Shown here piece by piece: positions 63,272 to 64,000 of a stretch of DNA of 64,000 bases. This stretch comes from Odiellus spinosus (taxonomy: Eukaryota > Arthropoda > Arachnida > Opiliones > Phalangiidae). The position numbers were made by a program, and so were the translations under genes. The notes beneath the pieces are model-generated. The model was given only the letters and a program-made list of their open reading frames with translations, was not told the DNA's origin and ran no database searches. The stretch spans positions 24,019,434-24,083,433 of the forward strand of contig OY987227.1 of assembly GCA_963920705.1 (NCBI GenBank), given 5' to 3'. How positions within the stretch are numbered: the stretch's first letter is position 1; each line of letters starts with the position of its first letter.

Positions 63272-63776
63272 CTTGAGGACAGATAAAAATATAAAAAAAA
63301 AATCACGTCGATTTTAGCGGGAAAATAACAGCTAGATTCCTGTTTTTCTTCCTCCTCTTTTAGGATCTTTACGCCACAACACCGTCGCGTTTTGCGCGCG
63401 AAAGTAGGGAGAAGGAGAAGGCTAGAAAAAGATTGGAAACTTATCAGCGTCTCGTCCTCTAACGAGCTGCCTATGAGAGTGTAAACAATCTACTCGTCGA
63501 CCGCCGAGAGAATAAAACGCCAACCCATCGGAATTCTAAGACCAGAACGCGCCGAGAAAACGATACGTGACCAGGAAAGGTTATTAGGCGAGCCGTGAGA
63601 CTCAATTTTTACCAGATTTAAAGGGGGTATATATCTATCTTGAAATAAAATTCCAGAAAAGAGGTAACCAAAAAAAAAAAAATGCGGCTCTCACTCCTTT
63701 TGTTCCATCTCTTTCGATTCAAAATTCGAAGAAGAAAAGATTTTTTTTATTCGGGTCAATCGCGACCTACCTATAC

Positions 63777-64000
63777 CAGAGGTATATAATAACCCCCTTC
63801 GGGGGGGAAGCATGAAAGCCCCTATACTACCAATGCTAAAAATCACGAACAACAAGAGCCCGCTGCTGAATATCTTGGACACTAGCTCGCGCTGGACTTC
63901 TCAATGTCGCTACTCTAGTAAATGGTCTTTGTATAAACAAGACGGCTCGATTTGTGTTTAGAACTTCCTGTCTCAGGAGCCAGGCTGTCTGTTAAAATGG
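63777..64000 (-). mobile_element. MITE family B, copy B4, cut by the window edge
   Basis: The left end matches the family B inverted repeat, and the interior follows B2. The right half lies outside the window. The left flank CCTATAC fits the family's target pattern. Confidence 0.9.

Overview
The window is AT-rich, intron-like DNA from an animal, most likely an arthropod. Two signs point there. The only protein-coding exons I can support encode the start of a Dscam-type immunoglobulin receptor (minus strand), and there are short interstitial (TTAGG)n-type tracts, the arthropod telomere motif. I cannot name the species. Exon 1 (signal peptide, about 60.3-60.4 kb) and exon 2 (first Ig domain, about 49.3-49.65 kb) are joined by a phase-1 intron of about 10.7 kb. 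No further exon is recognisable towards position 1, so the left 49 kb is probably the next intron. That is an inference, because the next exon is not in view.

The rest is dominated by small non-autonomous DNA transposons (MITEs). Four families (here A, B, C, D; about 337, 418, 292 and 316 bp; 19 copies) have unrelated interiors, but all begin with CA(A/G)(A/G) and all are flanked by 7-bp target-site duplications close to the palindrome RTWNWAY. This suggests one shared transposition machinery. Two foldback families (E, F) and a third element (P1) sit in TTAA targets with AGGGA ends. A mariner-like family (G) sits at TA. There is also one hAT-like relic and several long foldbacks (K, J, L, M).

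Two elements stand out (13.4-14.2 kb and 55.7-56.2 kb). Each consists of short-word arrays arranged head to head around a (CCTAA)4 telomere-like core. The array words differ completely between the two, one using a GCCCAAT-type word and the other TGATCGAA. The first has a clean 8-bp target duplication and inverted ends, so it moved as a unit.

Layout: 0-9 kb, scattered MITEs and foldbacks; 9.2-11.6 kb, a family D MITE and two different 33-bp tandem arrays; 12-16 kb, a mariner MITE, the telomere-core element nested in a TTAA element, and A and E copies; 20-38 kb, the densest MITE zone, with nested insertions including one MITE inside a tRNA-like sequence; 39-48 kb, foldbacks; 49-61 kb, the Dscam exons and intron 1 with F, B and telomere-core elements; 61-64 kb, little apart from C and B copies. 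I saw no autonomous transposase, LINE, LTR element or retroviral gene, no CRISPR array, and no rRNA. Element family letters are mine.
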